NCBI GenBank assembly: GCA_007570785.1
Contig: ML664152.1
Span: 5,822,683 to 5,886,682, forward strand
Direction of reading: 5' to 3'
DNA from: Antilocapra americana
Taxonomy: Eukaryota; Chordata; Mammalia; Artiodactyla; Antilocapridae
DNA: 64,000 nucleotides
Of this stretch, positions 11,592-22,654 are shown piece by piece (position 1 is the first letter of the stretch; each line of letters opens with the position of its first letter). Under the pieces are notes generated by a model that saw only the letters and a list, made by a program, of their open reading frames with translations, made no database searches and had not been told where the DNA came from. Position numbers and translations under genes: made by a program.

Positions 11592-12265
11592 AGCTATTGC
11601 TTATTTATTGGTGTCATGGAAACACATTTACTGTGCTTCCAAATCCTTCCCTCACCAGAAGGAAGATTTGTGTTTTCTTTTATCCCATCCTTTATCCTGT
11701 CTCCCTTATGGGAGGTTTTAGATGATTATTAAAGTTAGTAATCATGGTGAACCTTGAGAGGGTTGTCTTTTGTTTTTGCACGTGAATTTAGGCAGCTGAA
11801 ATCCTGACCCTGTCTACATTTGCTTTCTTTAATATGTTGCAGTTGTGTTTTTTCTCCCTGTGAACATCACTGGTTGGAATCAGGCTTTCAGCTAATTCCC
11901 TAACGGGGGTGTGAGGAGGAATCCTTGTGTCACAGACTTTCTCTTTTGCTACCCATGTGAGATTTAGGTCAGCAGCAGGAGAACCTTTGTCACCAGGGAC
12001 GGGATGTAGAATGACAGACAGAAAGTGGAAGTCCACAGCTGAGCACGCAGTCGCCTGCTCCAGCCCCAGGAGTATGTGAGGAAACTTCACCTCTCTGGGC
12101 ACTGTCCCCTCATCAGGATGGGAGGGCCACTGGACTGGAAGATGGTCATGCTTTTTTTTTCCAGTTATTGTACTACTTGTCAAAACCCTGAAATTCTATT
12201 TATTCATATCACACTTGTGAAATTGAGGGAAGTGTCAAAGAACTTACAAGGTCAGAGGACTCTTT
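11592..12265. other. unannotated DNA with 131-codon minus-strand open frame
   Basis: A minus-strand open frame covers 11788-12183. Its composition is ordinary, I recognise no domain, and there are no convincing splice sites around it. I treat it as chance. The rest shows nothing. Confidence 0.4.
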
Positions 12266-12472
12266 ATGTGGAACACCCATGGCAGTCCATTAAGAATCTG
12301 CCCCGCAATGCACAAGGCATGGGTTCGATCCCTTGTCAGGGAACTAAGATCCCACATGAAGCAGAGCAACTAAGCCCATGAGCCACAGCTAGAGAGAAGC
12401 CCGCCTGGGGAACAAAAGATCTGGCATACCACAATTAAGACTTGATGTGAATAAATAAATATTTTAAGAAAA
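12266..12472 (+). mobile_element. CHR-type SINE
   Basis: The tRNA-like head is degenerate but readable ('catggcagtccattaagaat', 'gcatgggttcgatccc'). The body 'ggaactaagatcccacat' is followed by repeated 'agccacagctagag' type units and an A-rich tail near 12449. It has decayed more than the Bov-tA copies. Confidence 0.65.
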
Positions 12473-13399
12473 TCTTCCTCTAAAAGATAATCCTTCATGT
12501 GTAAGGAGACATTGAAAAAAATGGAAGGAGGGCCCTCAAATTTTCTCCTAGCTTGAGAAAATCCAGGGTTCGACTCAACTCTCACTCTGCCCTTGCCTGT
12601 CTCCTCCTGAAGTCAGGGCCCTGGCTCCAGCACCCAGCTGGGTCTCTCCCACCTTGCTTCCTTTCTGAGTGTGGTCATACCTGGGGTGCAGGATGTGTCT
12701 CTGTGTTTATCCTCTCTGGAGGGGAAGCTCCAGGAGGACAGAGATCTGCTTGGCTTCTCTCTCTGCTGCTGCATTCCCAGCACCCTGACAGTAATGGCAC
12801 AGGGCAAGCACTCAGATTAAATAAGAATGATGACTTCTTCTCATTGATCATATCCCCCATACTGTACACTTGATACCATTAATTTACTTATTTAGGAACT
12901 GAAAGTCTGTACTTCTTAATCTCCTTCATCTATTTCTCTCATCCCCTCTATTCTCTTTTAAGACGGCTTTCTGAACTGATTCAGATTCATTTCCACCTCC
13001 GCTTGAGAGACACAAGTGAAGAAAGAGAAGGGCCCTGGTCTCCATCCAGGGTAACTGGATGGCTCGGATAAGAAATGACCGTCCAAGTTGTCTGCTCATC
13101 TGAGAAATGAGACTGATCGTGTTTGTACGGAACTCAGGGTTGTGGTGCAATATTCAAAAAGTTATCTTAAAAGAGAGGAGTAGGGAGGGTGAGAGAAATA
13201 GGTGAGGGAGATTAAGGGGTGCAGACTTCCAGTTACTAAATAAGTAGAACAATGGTATGAAATGTACAGTATGAGGAATATGACAAAAAATCATGTAATA
13301 TCTTTATGTGGTGACATATGATAGCTTGACTTATTGTGCTGATTTCTTTGGAATGTAAGAGAAACATTGTCTACGCATTATGCGTCAGGAACTAACATA
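12473..13399. other. unannotated non-coding DNA
   Basis: The stretch 12570-12810 is GC-richer than its flanks and has open frames on both strands, but nothing identifies an exon. No repeat is recognised. Confidence 0.4.
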
Positions 13400-13990
13400 G
13401 TGTTGTGGTTCAGTTAAAAGCCAGCAAACAAACAGACTCATAGAAAAAGAGATCAGATTCGTGGTTACCGTAGGCAGAAGTTGGGGGAGGAGGAGGAGGT
13501 AGATGAAGATGGTCAAAGGTATAAACTCCAATGGTAGAATAATAAATTGTTTGTTGTTGTTTAGTCATTAAAATCATGTGTGACTCTTTTGAGACCTCGT
13601 GGACTGTAGCCCACCAGGCTCCTCTGTCTATGGGATTTTCCAGCCAAGAATACTGGAATGGGTTGTCATTTCCTTCTCCAGGGGATCTTCCCAACCCAGG
13701 GGTCCTACCTGCATCTCCGGCATTGGCAGGTGGAATCTTTATGACTGAGCCACCTGTTAAGCTAGAATCATAAATACTAGGAATGTAGGGTAAAGCATGA
13801 TTAATATAAGTAACTCTGCTGTATGTTATATTGGAAAGTTGTTAAGAGAGTAAATCAGAGTTCTTATCACAAATTTATTTTTCTATTTCTTTTACTTTGT
13901 ACTTATATGAAATGATGGATATTCTGTAAATTTAATTATTCATGATGCTTGTGAGTCAAATCATTATGCTGTATACCTTAAACTTAATAC
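13400..13990 (+). mobile_element. old L1 3' UTR, interrupted by a SINE and capped by BovB
   Basis: Parts 13400-13547 and 13776-13990 join into a typical L1M 3' end: 'aaaaagagatcagattcgtg' with 'ttaccgtaggcag', then 'gttgttaagagagtaaatc', then 'atcattatgctgtatacctt'. A minus-strand Bov-tA sits inside it, and a plus-strand BovB starts where its tail would end, so three layers of insertion are visible. Confidence 0.65.
13548..13762 (-). mobile_element. Bov-tA SINE nested in L1
   Basis: The minus-strand Bov-tA is complete, from its tRNA-like head at the right to the gtt-rich BovB-type end at the left. Duplications tagaataataaat (13535-13547) and tagaatcataaat (13763-13775) differ at one base and show clean insertion into the L1 3' UTR. 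Confidence 0.85.
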
Positions 13991-14850
13991 AATATGCAGA
14001 GTACATCATGAGAAACGCTGGGCTGGAAATAGCACAAGCTGGAATCAAGATTGCCGGGAGAAATATCAATAACCTCAAATATGCAGATGACACCATCCTT
14101 ATGGCAGAAAGTAAAGAGGAACTAAAAAGCCTCTTGATGAAAGTGAAAGAGGAGAGTTAAAAAGCTAGCTTAAAGCTCAACATTCAGAAAACTAAGATCA
14201 TGGCATCTGTTCCCATCATTTCATAGGAAATAGATGGGGAAACAGTGGAAACAATGTCAGACTTTATGTATTTGGGCTCCAAAATCACTGCAGATGGTGA
14301 TTGCAGCCATGAAATTAAGAGATGCTTACTCCTTGGAAGGAAAGTTATGATCAACCTAGGCAGCATATTAAAAAGCAGAGACATTACTTTGCCAACAAAG
14401 GTCCATCTAGTCAAGGCTATGGTTTTTCCAGTAGTCATGTATGGATGTGAGAGTTGGACAGTGAAGAAAGCTGAACGCCGAAGAATTGATGCTTTTGAAC
14501 TGTGGTGTTGGAGAAGACTCTTGAGAGTCCCTTGGACTGCAAGGAGATCCAACCCATCCATCCTAAAGGAGATCAGTCCTGGGTGTTCATTGGAAGGACT
14601 GATGTTGAAGCTGAAACCCAGTACTTTGGCCACCCTCCTTGGAAAAGACCCTAATGCTGGGAAGGATTGGGGGCAGGAGGAGAAGGGAATGACAGAGGAT
14701 GAGATGGCTGGATGGCATCACCAACTCAATGGCCATGGGTTTGGGTGGACTCCGGGAGTTGGTGATGGACAGGGAGGCCTGGCATGCTGCAGTTCATGGT
14801 CACAAAGAGTTGGACACAACTGAGCGACTGAACTGAACTGAACTGAAAAA
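13990..14850 (+). mobile_element. 5'-truncated BovB LINE with reverse-transcriptase core
   Basis: BovB is an RTE-class LINE. One reading frame runs from the palm domain, with the catalytic YADD motif at about 14080-14091, into the C-terminal region. It is broken by only two in-frame stops (14158-14160 and 14224-14226). A one-base loss near 14610-14620 then shifts the frame. The 3' end carries repeated actga units (14819-14847), the usual BovB tail. It is inactive because the endonuclease and most of the RT are missing. Confidence 0.9.
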
Positions 14851-15029
14851 AGGGAGGGAAAAGTTAATAACTATAAGAATTTTTGTTTTAGAAAAGGTAA
14901 GGCACAAGGTATGGTCCCTTGCTAGTTTCGCCATATTTTTGACTTTGAGACATGTTATTCAGAATAACAGCAAGCGATACCATTGTTGGCATTGCCAGCT
15001 GTGCTACCTGTCAGCATATTACTGTCCTA

Positions 15030-15195
15030 GCATTGTGCTGAGCCTTTAAATCTGTCATCTTATTTACTCTTCTAGATGATTCTGTGATGATAGGGCTATT
15101 ATTCCCACCACTTTATGTATGAGAAATCTGAGCATGTAGTTAACTTCCTTGGTGCTCACAGTCTTCAGATTTATCAGCGAGGATGGAACCCCCTC
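15030..15195 (-). mobile_element. MIR SINE fragment
   Basis: The plus strand reads as reversed MIR: 'gcattgtgctgagcctttaa', 'tctgtcatcttatttactct', 'ctattattcccaccacttta', 'gagaaatctgagcatg'. It is well diverged and has no coding content. Confidence 0.6.
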
Positions 15196-15362
15196 CTCAG
15201 TGCACTGGGTGGAAGTCCTGCAGATGCCTGTGGGTGGTGAGTGTGCCCAAGTCTGGGTAGAGACGGGTTCCAGTGGTGGAGCATCCCTGAGGGGATTTTG
15301 GAAACTCACTGTCTCCAGAGTGTCATTGTCCAGCATTCTGTTAATATTCTTTCTGTATATAC

Positions 15363-15484
15363 CTCCTGGAGAAGGAAATGGCAACCCACTCCAATGTTCT
15401 AGCCTGGAGAATTCCCTGGACAGAGGAGCCTGATGGGCTCCAGTCCATGGGGTCACAAAGAGTCAGACATGACTAAGTGACTAA
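15363..15484 (+). mobile_element. Bov-tA SINE, 5'-truncated
   Basis: It begins at 'ctcctggagaaggaaatggc' in the body of the SINE and runs to 'agtcagacatgactaagtga'. The tRNA-like head is absent. Confidence 0.75.
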
Positions 15485-18235
15485 CTCACTTTCTTTTCAT
15501 ATCCCTGAGTAAGCTGCAGACACAGTATAAAAATCCAGGCATTTGAATCCAGGTATGACTTTTCCTTTAGGTATGGAAACTTTCATCTTGGGTCTACTTC
15601 TTAGGTGCCCTGGGGCTTCAGATCACTCTTGTGGGCTGCCTTAACAAAACAGCAGAAACTGCTTACCAGTCCCCATGCATTCAACTCTGGGGAGGAGGAA
15701 TTCATGTTTAGATTTATTTTTGAATCCTAAAAGAGGTTTGTGGATAGAGGGAAAGATTAAAAATAGAGACAGTCCACCAGTACAGATATTTTGCCACTAT
15801 TATCCAGACCTAAGCCACCAGAGGACAAAAGAATATAATGTATCCAGTATTTTTAAAATAGTTAGTGATGAAAATGGTTTTGAGATGATTATAGGTGCTA
15901 GGTTCCAAAGTTTGTACTTCATCATTTTCATACATTTGGTAACGTCATATTCATTTTTAAAGATGATTTCAAAAATTATAAGCTTGTGTTTTAAAAATTT
16001 TTTTCTTAAATGAGATAGGTTATGTCTGAAAAGGATGGTAATTCATTATTGTTTACTTTTTCATTCTGTTTGGTGAGAAAGCATGAATAAAACATTAATT
16101 TTACTGGGTTGATTGCCAAAATATCAAAGTCATATTTTTGGAGAGGAGAGCTTCTGGTTAGATTGCTGCTTCTTCATTGATTATTCCCATGGAAATAATG
16201 AATTGTTGATAGATTACAATTCTGTTGTGAATAATCATTATTTTCATAGTCTTTGAAAAATGGTTCAGAGAAGTAGAGAGGGCTGCAACAGCAGGGCTGT
16301 GATGTGTTACATGAAATAACTTGGCAGAGTCTTTTTTTTCCATGTAAATATAGTCTTGAGTTTCTAATTATTAAGATGGAAAATCTAGCTCTTGAAAGTA
16401 AGACTACAGAATCATAATAATTGACTCTGATTTCTTTTTCTTCTGGTAAATGGTTTCACTTTCTTATTTATGAGAATAAAGTTTTTCTTCTTCACCCTTG
16501 GTCAAAATAATTTCCTTTGTTCTGATGCAGTTATTTTTCTTTTCAGATATTTTCCACATGTAGAATAGAACAAATTTGAATAGCACTCCTGGGGAAAAAT
16601 ATTATTTTTTGTTTAGATTATGGGAGAATGAAAGACTAGACTATGAGCATTCTATACTGTAATTACATATATTAAATTATTATCTTTTGCTTTTCTAATC
16701 AAACATTTTATCAGTCATTTTTTATGATCCTGTAGTAAAACAAAAGTAAGGAGTCTCCATGAGTCCAACAGGGAGAAGTCTATTTATTGCTCTAAAAATG
16801 GCAGTTTCACTACCATTTTGCTTTATCACCACTAGCTGAAATTTATGCCATCCACCAATGCTTATAAAAACTTTTCCCTTGCTGGTCCATATGTAAGATT
16901 AATTACAAACATATTCTTCCTTTTAAAGATGTTGTGACCAATGTAGATATTGCCCAGGTGATATTCATAAAGTAATTTTTCCTGAACATGTGATGATGTG
17001 TAATGTCATGAGGTTATGTGATGCAGTGGAAGGAGAGGAGACTGAAGTGAAATGGCCCCTGCATCTCCCCAGGGTGGTCAAGTGGTCCCCAAGGTCCTTG
17101 GTGTGGATCTGAGGTGTAGAGATAGGGCTGACGTGAGTCCTGGCCTGACAGCCAGACACAGCATCGCTGGCTCCGGGCAAGAGGAGAAGGGAAAGGCTTG
17201 TCAGCTTTTTCTGAGCAGGAGTCTGCGCTTTCAGTTCTCCTTGCATCAGTTTTGCAAAGGTTCTGAGTACCTGGACCCCAGCATCCCAGGAAATGGAAGC
17301 AGGTGGAAAGGAGGATGTGTGAAGTGGTAACTGTGTGGGCAGAGCTGCACCAGGATCAGCTCTTTGTGCTCCAGAATCAAATGACTGACTGTTGGCGGGG
17401 ATTGAAATACGCTTGCTGAGCTTGGGGGCTTTAATCTTCGCCAAATCCACTGAGACAGCTGAAATTTCATGGAAAGGTGACAAGGATTTCCTAAACCAAA
17501 TGCAAATAGATGTTTAACTTTCAACTCCCGCTCATGCCCCAAAGTCTTTGCAAATGCATGAAAGAAAACCCTGGTTTGTAAATCAGAAAATGTTGATTTT
17601 TCTACAGAACATTCCTATTTGAATGGGCTTAAACTTAAATTCCAGCCTCTTAAAATTTTTTTAATCATTATATCTCTGATGATTCTTATGAGATTTCAAT
17701 CATAGAGATAATGTTCTTTGGGCCTTTTTAGAATTTGGGAAAGACTTACCAAATGGCAAATTTAATTTTCTGTGATAAAGACCGTGGACTTTCATTCTTT
17801 TGGTAATCCAGCCAGTTGTTGACTACGCATTCTCTTTTTTCTTTAATTATCTGATGCAAATAAAATATTGTATAAAACAATAGACATAGAAAACATTTTC
17901 CAACATGAATACATAATGTATACTTATGAACATCTCACTTAAAAAAATCAGTGTGTTGATTAACATTTACGTTAGGAAAAATGTGTAGTGTTAAGAGTTA
18001 CAGCCCAGATTTTGTCATGAAAATTATGTGCTTTTGGCCTAGACACGGCCCTAGTTTTCCGGTCAGAAAAGAATGTGTGGGTAAAAATTAGATGATTTTA
18101 AGGTAATTTCCAGTTGAAAGTCCATGATCTGTGACCTTTTTTGTATCCTTTCCACTGGATCCTTGTTTCATTGATGAGGTTATTACAGGTTTTGTTATTA
18201 TTAATTTCCTCCCAGCTGTATTATTCTCTTTGTAT
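15485..18235. other. repeat-poor 2.7-kb block
   Basis: I see no Bov-tA, BovB or L1 insertion in this stretch, which is unusual for the window. It is AT-rich. The 16155-16330 part has several TAAT and ATTGTT cores. A 172-codon minus-strand open frame (16965-17483) and a 98-codon one overlapping it have no family resemblance. Candidate conserved non-coding or single-copy DNA, but unproven. Confidence 0.4.
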
Positions 18236-18440
18236 GTGTTGTTAGTCGCTCATTTGTGTCTGACTCTTTGCAACCCAATGAACTGAAGCCTGCCAGGCTC
18301 CTCTGTCCACGGAATTCTCCAAGCGAAAATACTGGAGTGAGTTGCCATTCCTTCCTCCAGGGGATCTTCCTAACCCTGGGACTGAATCCCGGTCTCCTGC
18401 ACTGCAGACAGGTACTTTACCATCTGAACCACCAGGGAAG
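18236..18440 (-). mobile_element. Bov-tA SINE
   Basis: The plus strand shows the reversed element: 'gttgttagtcgctcatttgt', the 'ccaggctcctctgtcca' block, 'ggggatcttcctaaccctgg', and the tRNA-like head at 'gaaccaccagggaagct'. Confidence 0.85.
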
Positions 18441-18451
18441 CTTATTTTTAG

Positions 18452-18508
18452 TTTTTTTTTTTTTTTAAGTAAAATGATTTTATTAGATTTTTTTTTTTTT
18501 TTTTTTTT
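18452..18508. repeat. two poly-T runs
   Basis: Runs of about 15 T and 21 T (18452-18466 and 18488-18508) are separated by a short unique spacer. They may be decayed A-tails of minus-strand retroposons, but I cannot identify bodies for them. Confidence 0.7.
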
Positions 18509-18889
18509 AAATTTTAGCAAAGGTGTGTCCCTTAATGAACCCTTGAACCACTCATCTGCTCTTTTAAATTTTGGTCTAGTGGAGTCAGTGCCTGGTTTCT
18601 CTTTGCATTATAACAGACACCATGTGATGTGGCCTTGATGTAGTCTTTTCTGTCATTTAGCTCCCAGCTTTCCCCTGTAGTTTAATTTTATGATTGGAAC
18701 CTGGGATTGTCAGTTATAGAAATTTGCGTTGGAAACAAATTGAAGACTGTGTTGATACTGAGAGACCAGGCTCCTTCTGCAGTAGTCCGTGGACCCCCAG
18801 GAAAGCTGGGCTCCCAGCCTGGGTCTTTGTCTGCACTCTGTCTGCCTTCCTGGATATCTACGGCTGTGCTGCTGGGAGCGCCTGATGAC
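18509..18889. other. unannotated non-coding DNA
   Basis: No recognisable element is present. Overlapping open frames on both strands at 18688-18994 look like chance frames in a GC-richer patch. Confidence 0.4.
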
Positions 18890-19040
18890 ACCCCAGCGTG
18901 TGTGCTGAGTCTTTGTGCATCAGCTGGAAGCTGGTGGGAAATGCAGACTCTCAGGCCTCGCCCCAGACCTCCTGCATCAGAGCCCACCCTCTAACAACCC
19001 CGGGTGAGTCTTACATTCACTCATGTTAGAGAATCTGGTC
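18890..19040 (+). mobile_element. MER5-like hAT DNA transposon fragment
   Basis: The phrase order 'gctggtgggaaatgcagact', 'ctcaggcctcgccccagacc', 'ctgcatcagagccca', 'taacaaccccgggtgag' matches the MER5 family of non-autonomous hAT elements. No coding content. Confidence 0.55.
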
Positions 19041-19204
19041 TGAAGCATCCTTGTCCTTTGATGGACCTTTTGCCAGGAGTTTCTGAGTGTTTCCTCCTAG
19101 ATGCACCTTTGTTACTCTCCTTAGCCAACTTTGTTTCTGGGATGTTGAACATCATCCATCTTATTTCATCCATCACTACTGAGGATAAGCACGTGGGGTT
19201 GTTT

Positions 19205-19600
19205 TCCTTCTGTTACCAAGTCCAAGCTTGCTCTGCACATCGCACGACAGGCCAATGAATCCAAGAAGCAAGGCATTGAGGCAAGGAAGAGACTTTACTT
19301 GAGGAGCCAGCAGACTAAAAAGATGACAGGCTAGCCCCTCAAAATAACCATCTTATCAGGGTCTGGATGTCAGGAACTTTTATAGATCAGAGATGGGGGA
19401 AAGTGAGGAAGCAAAGTAAAAAGGCTGTTAATCTTGCAAACATCTCCCAGAATGGCAAACCTCAGGCAGGGGATGTGTTAATTTCTTCCTTCCAGACATC
19501 CACAAGCTACAGGGCTCTGAACAAAGGCAGCTTTAGCTTAACAGTCAGGCAAAGGGGCAGGATTCTCTGAGGCAGGCCATTCGTATGATTATAATAACTA
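19205..19600 (-). mobile_element. ERV-type LTR, minus strand
   Basis: Read on the minus strand it has U3-like sequence, a TATAAAAG box (plus coordinates 19377-19384), an AGTAAA-type polyadenylation signal about 80 bp further on (19293-19298), and a U5-like end with 'attggcctgtcgtgc' followed by 'cttggtaacag'. This order is that of a retroviral LTR. No internal viral gene is seen beside it, so it is probably a solo LTR or fragment. The outer limits are approximate. Confidence 0.5.
19377..19384 (-). promoter_or_regulatory. TATA box of the LTR
   Basis: TATAAAAG on the minus strand lies at the expected distance upstream of the LTR polyadenylation signal. Any activity would run toward lower coordinates, away from the SETD4 retrocopy. 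Confidence 0.4.
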
Positions 19601-19805
19601 AAGCAATGAAAAGCACATCAAAGAAAGAGTTCCAACACGGCATCAGAATTGGCTTCCTCCCTTCAACACTTTTACTATTAGACAAGGAAAACCAAACCCT
19701 CTCTGACATCATCCATGTTCCTTGCCACTGTAATGACATCCTGAAAAAGAAAAGTATTATTACTCATAATTTTTTGAGCATAGGTCTTGGTGAGCATTTT
19801 TCTTT

Positions 19806-20611
19806 TTTTTTTTTTTTTTGGGACTGAGCAGATAACTGTTTAATAAAAACTCTTCGTTGACTCTCAATGAGTCCATATAAAATAAACTGGGGTTAAAAAA
19901 TGTTTAAGGAAGTCACACCCACCAGAAGAGGTGACCTTACACACGTGGTGAAGTGTTACGTAGAAGCTGCTTGCAAGGTGGTCAGGGCCTTGGCAGAGGC
20001 CCGGAGAATCTTCAGCTCTTCCGTCCACAATATTTCTACCAAAGTCAATTGGTTCATCAAAGCCACTTCTTCATCCTTCATGCAAGAAACCTTTTGAAGC
20101 ACAGCATTAGTCTTCTCTATGAAATAATGGCATATTTTCTGGGCTACGTCCAAACTCGTCTTCTCATTTGTATCAGAAATTATTTCCCCAAGAAGTACCT
20201 TTTTCCAGCAGGGAAATTCCTCAGCTTCCAGACATAACAACTTAAGAGCTGTGAGCAACCTCCAAGACGGTCCATCCCATCCAAACGTCAGATTCTCTAT
20301 AAAGTCATGATCCTCCAAAATGGAAATCTTTTTGTTCATCTGTTTATCAGTGGATAGAAGATACTTAACAAGTATATCTTTTGAGACATAAACACAAGCG
20401 TGAGGATTGCGGACGGAGACAAATCCATACTCCAGGAGCAGGCGGTGGTTATCATGTGGGCCGTAGCAGATGAAAACCTCCTTGTGTTTGCCACAGCGTG
20501 TAGCCGTTCTAATTTCATAACAGCGAGTTTCCTCATTAAATGCTGCTTTTACCTGGACGTCAGGGCTGTGGTTCAGCAGATCCAGGTAGGGGGCAAGTGC
20601 GCAGGTGTCTG
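19806..20611 (-). pseudogene. SETD4: SETD4 processed retrocopy, 5'-truncated, intact partial ORF
   Basis: The minus-strand frame 20615-19956 (219 codons) is the C-terminal half of SETD4, a SET-domain lysine methyltransferase of the nucleus and cytosol with a Rubisco-LSMT-like substrate-binding domain. Visible are the end of the SET domain (LDLLNHSP at residues 11-18, YGPHDN at 51-56, LEYGFV at 61-66) and then the substrate-binding domain (about 95-210) to the natural stop. There are no introns. A short 3' UTR, an ATTAAA signal (19839-19844) and an A-tail (19806-19819) follow. Perfect duplications gcatttttcttt stand at 19794-19805 and 20612-20623; on the minus strand the site reads TT/AAAG, as L1 endonuclease prefers. 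The ATG is supplied by the target site, not by SETD4. The first half of the SET domain is missing, so methyltransferase activity is not expected. Confidence 0.9.
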
Positions 20612-20623
20612 GCATTTTTCTTT

Positions 20624-22120
20624 AACATGTAATAGAATTTCCTCATTGATCTAATGGGTTCCAGTACTTCCCATTTCTCTACTCCTTTTTTGTCTTCTTA
20701 TACCTATGAATCATCAGAGTCATCAAAATGGATTTTGACAGTTCAGATTCACAGTTCCCACCTCTAGAGTATCGCTTGGACCACAGGACGCCAGAAATGG
20801 TTACCTGTGAAAACCTTCTCCAGGGTTCTGATGATGTGTGATGGGGCCTGTTGACCCGCTCTGCAGACCCCCTTTCATTCCTTTGAGTGATGGGTATGGA
20901 GTGAGAACTAGTTATGCTGATGGATGTAGAAATGCTTTACAAACTGCCCAGGGTTCCTCACATCACCATGGGCACCCTTTGCTTTTTCCTTATATCCAGC
21001 AATTCTTGCTAATTACTCAGTTACATGCTTTTCCCAGCACCTCCCAGCACTTCTGTGATGGGAGTTGATTTCAGGCCTTGTCATTTTATACTACAGCTTC
21101 ATGTCTGAAGCAAAATCCAGACTGTCTTCCATCTGACCTGCAGACAGATTGGCAAGTTTTTGTAATTTGTTTATTTCCCAGGCCTGACCAGTGATCTCTA
21201 ACTCACATGAAGGTCTTTGAATTGAGGTCTTTGAGTTGATGCTGCCATCCAGCTCTGTATTAAACTAAACCCTCACATAACATCCAGGAAAGGAACCAAC
21301 AGGACAGTTCATGGGAAGATGATCAGATTTCCTGTGCGCCTTGTCTTACAGATTTCAACATGATGCTCATAGGCCATGGGGATCAAGTTATAGGTCTTTC
21401 TCTGCCTGATATAGAATTGCTTTTCCTTTCAGTTTTCTTGAGGTGTAATTCCATCCACACTAGCAATTTTGCCCCATTCCTTAACATGGAGTAGTCTTGC
21501 CTTTCAAAACACAGAAACCCTTTGATCACTTAATGTACCCCCTTTGATCTTTTACTATTCTTTTCTTGCCAAATTCAGAGTGATACTCAATGGTCAAACT
21601 CTGAGATGCTGAGCACTCAGTTTGAGCATGAGTCCACAAATGTGATGACTTTGTTGATGTGGATCCCAGTCCCTTGTCACCATATCATGTGGGTCTATGG
21701 ACACCTTTAAAAATGAAATAGAGGTAGAACTATGAGGTTATGAGAACATTGGGGATTTTTCATTTTTTTAAGTTGATGATATTCCTTCACAAATGGAATG
21801 ATTTCTTTCTGTTTTAAGAAGACTTTTGTGCTGATGGACTATGACCGGGTTCATGGGTTACACAGCAGCACACCAAGTAAGAAGACAGGGACCATGTCAG
21901 CCAACAATTCTAGAATCTAACTTCATCATCTGTAACACAAGGCGACACACACAGGATACTCCCTATTCTGCATTCCCCCAATATGAGGACTCATTACACA
22001 GGACATGAGCACAGTTCTTCTGAGATTATCCAATTAGTCTGTGGGTTTCATTGAAAAATTAGGGAAGACTCAAGGAATTTCCTTAGAGCCAGTTGGCTGA
22101 TCAAAAGAAAGTTCACATTT
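20624..22120. other. unannotated non-coding DNA
   Basis: About 1.5 kb between the SETD4 retrocopy and an L1 3' end with no Bov-tA, BovB or L1 that I can see. It could hold old LTR sequence, but I find no defining signals. The 76-codon frame at 20838-21068 is not recognisable. Confidence 0.4.
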
Positions 22121-22590
22121 TTGAAAACACAGGATGTGATACTAACTCAGCCATTGAAAGGAATGAAATCATGTCATTGCACTCTGTAATACAGAGTGAA
22201 GTAAGTCAGAAAGAGAAAAACAAATATTGTCTATTAACGCATATGTGGGGAGTCTCCAAAGATGGTACAGGTGAAACTCTTTGCAAAGCAGAAATAGAAA
22301 CACAGACATGGAATATAAACATAGGAACACTAAGGGAGGAAGGGAGGGGTGGGATGAGGTGGGAGATTGAGATTAACATGTCTACACTATTGATACTATG
22401 TATAAAATATCAGAGTACCTGAGACTCTACTGTAGAGCACAGGGAACTTAACTCAGTGCTCTGTGGTGTCCTAAATGGGAAGGAAATCCAAAAAAGAGGG
22501 GGGATATCTACACATATAGCTGTTTCACTGCTGTAGAGCAGAAACTAACCCAACGTTTTAAGCATATATACCCCAATTAAAAAAAGAGAC
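22121..22590 (+). mobile_element. artiodactyl L1 3' end (ORF2 terminus and 3' UTR)
   Basis: It reads 'actcagccattgaaaggaat' into 'agtgaagtaagtcagaaaga', the familiar end of L1 ORF2. A 3' UTR follows, containing 'cacagggaacttaactcagt' and 'cagaaactaacccaacgttt'. Frames are broken. It ends just before an L1 in the opposite orientation. Confidence 0.7.
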
Positions 22591-22654
22591 ACTATGAGAC
22601 TATGTACTCTAATGTTCTTCAGCTACACATTTTTGTATTGCTATGACTGTATTT

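Noticed and set aside
11788..12183. 131-codon minus-strand open frame
   Set aside because: No family resemblance, no flanking splice sites, ordinary composition.
16965..17483. 172-codon minus-strand open frame
   Set aside because: No recognisable domain, an overlapping frame on the same strand and another on the opposite strand, and no splice or promoter context; not called as a gene.
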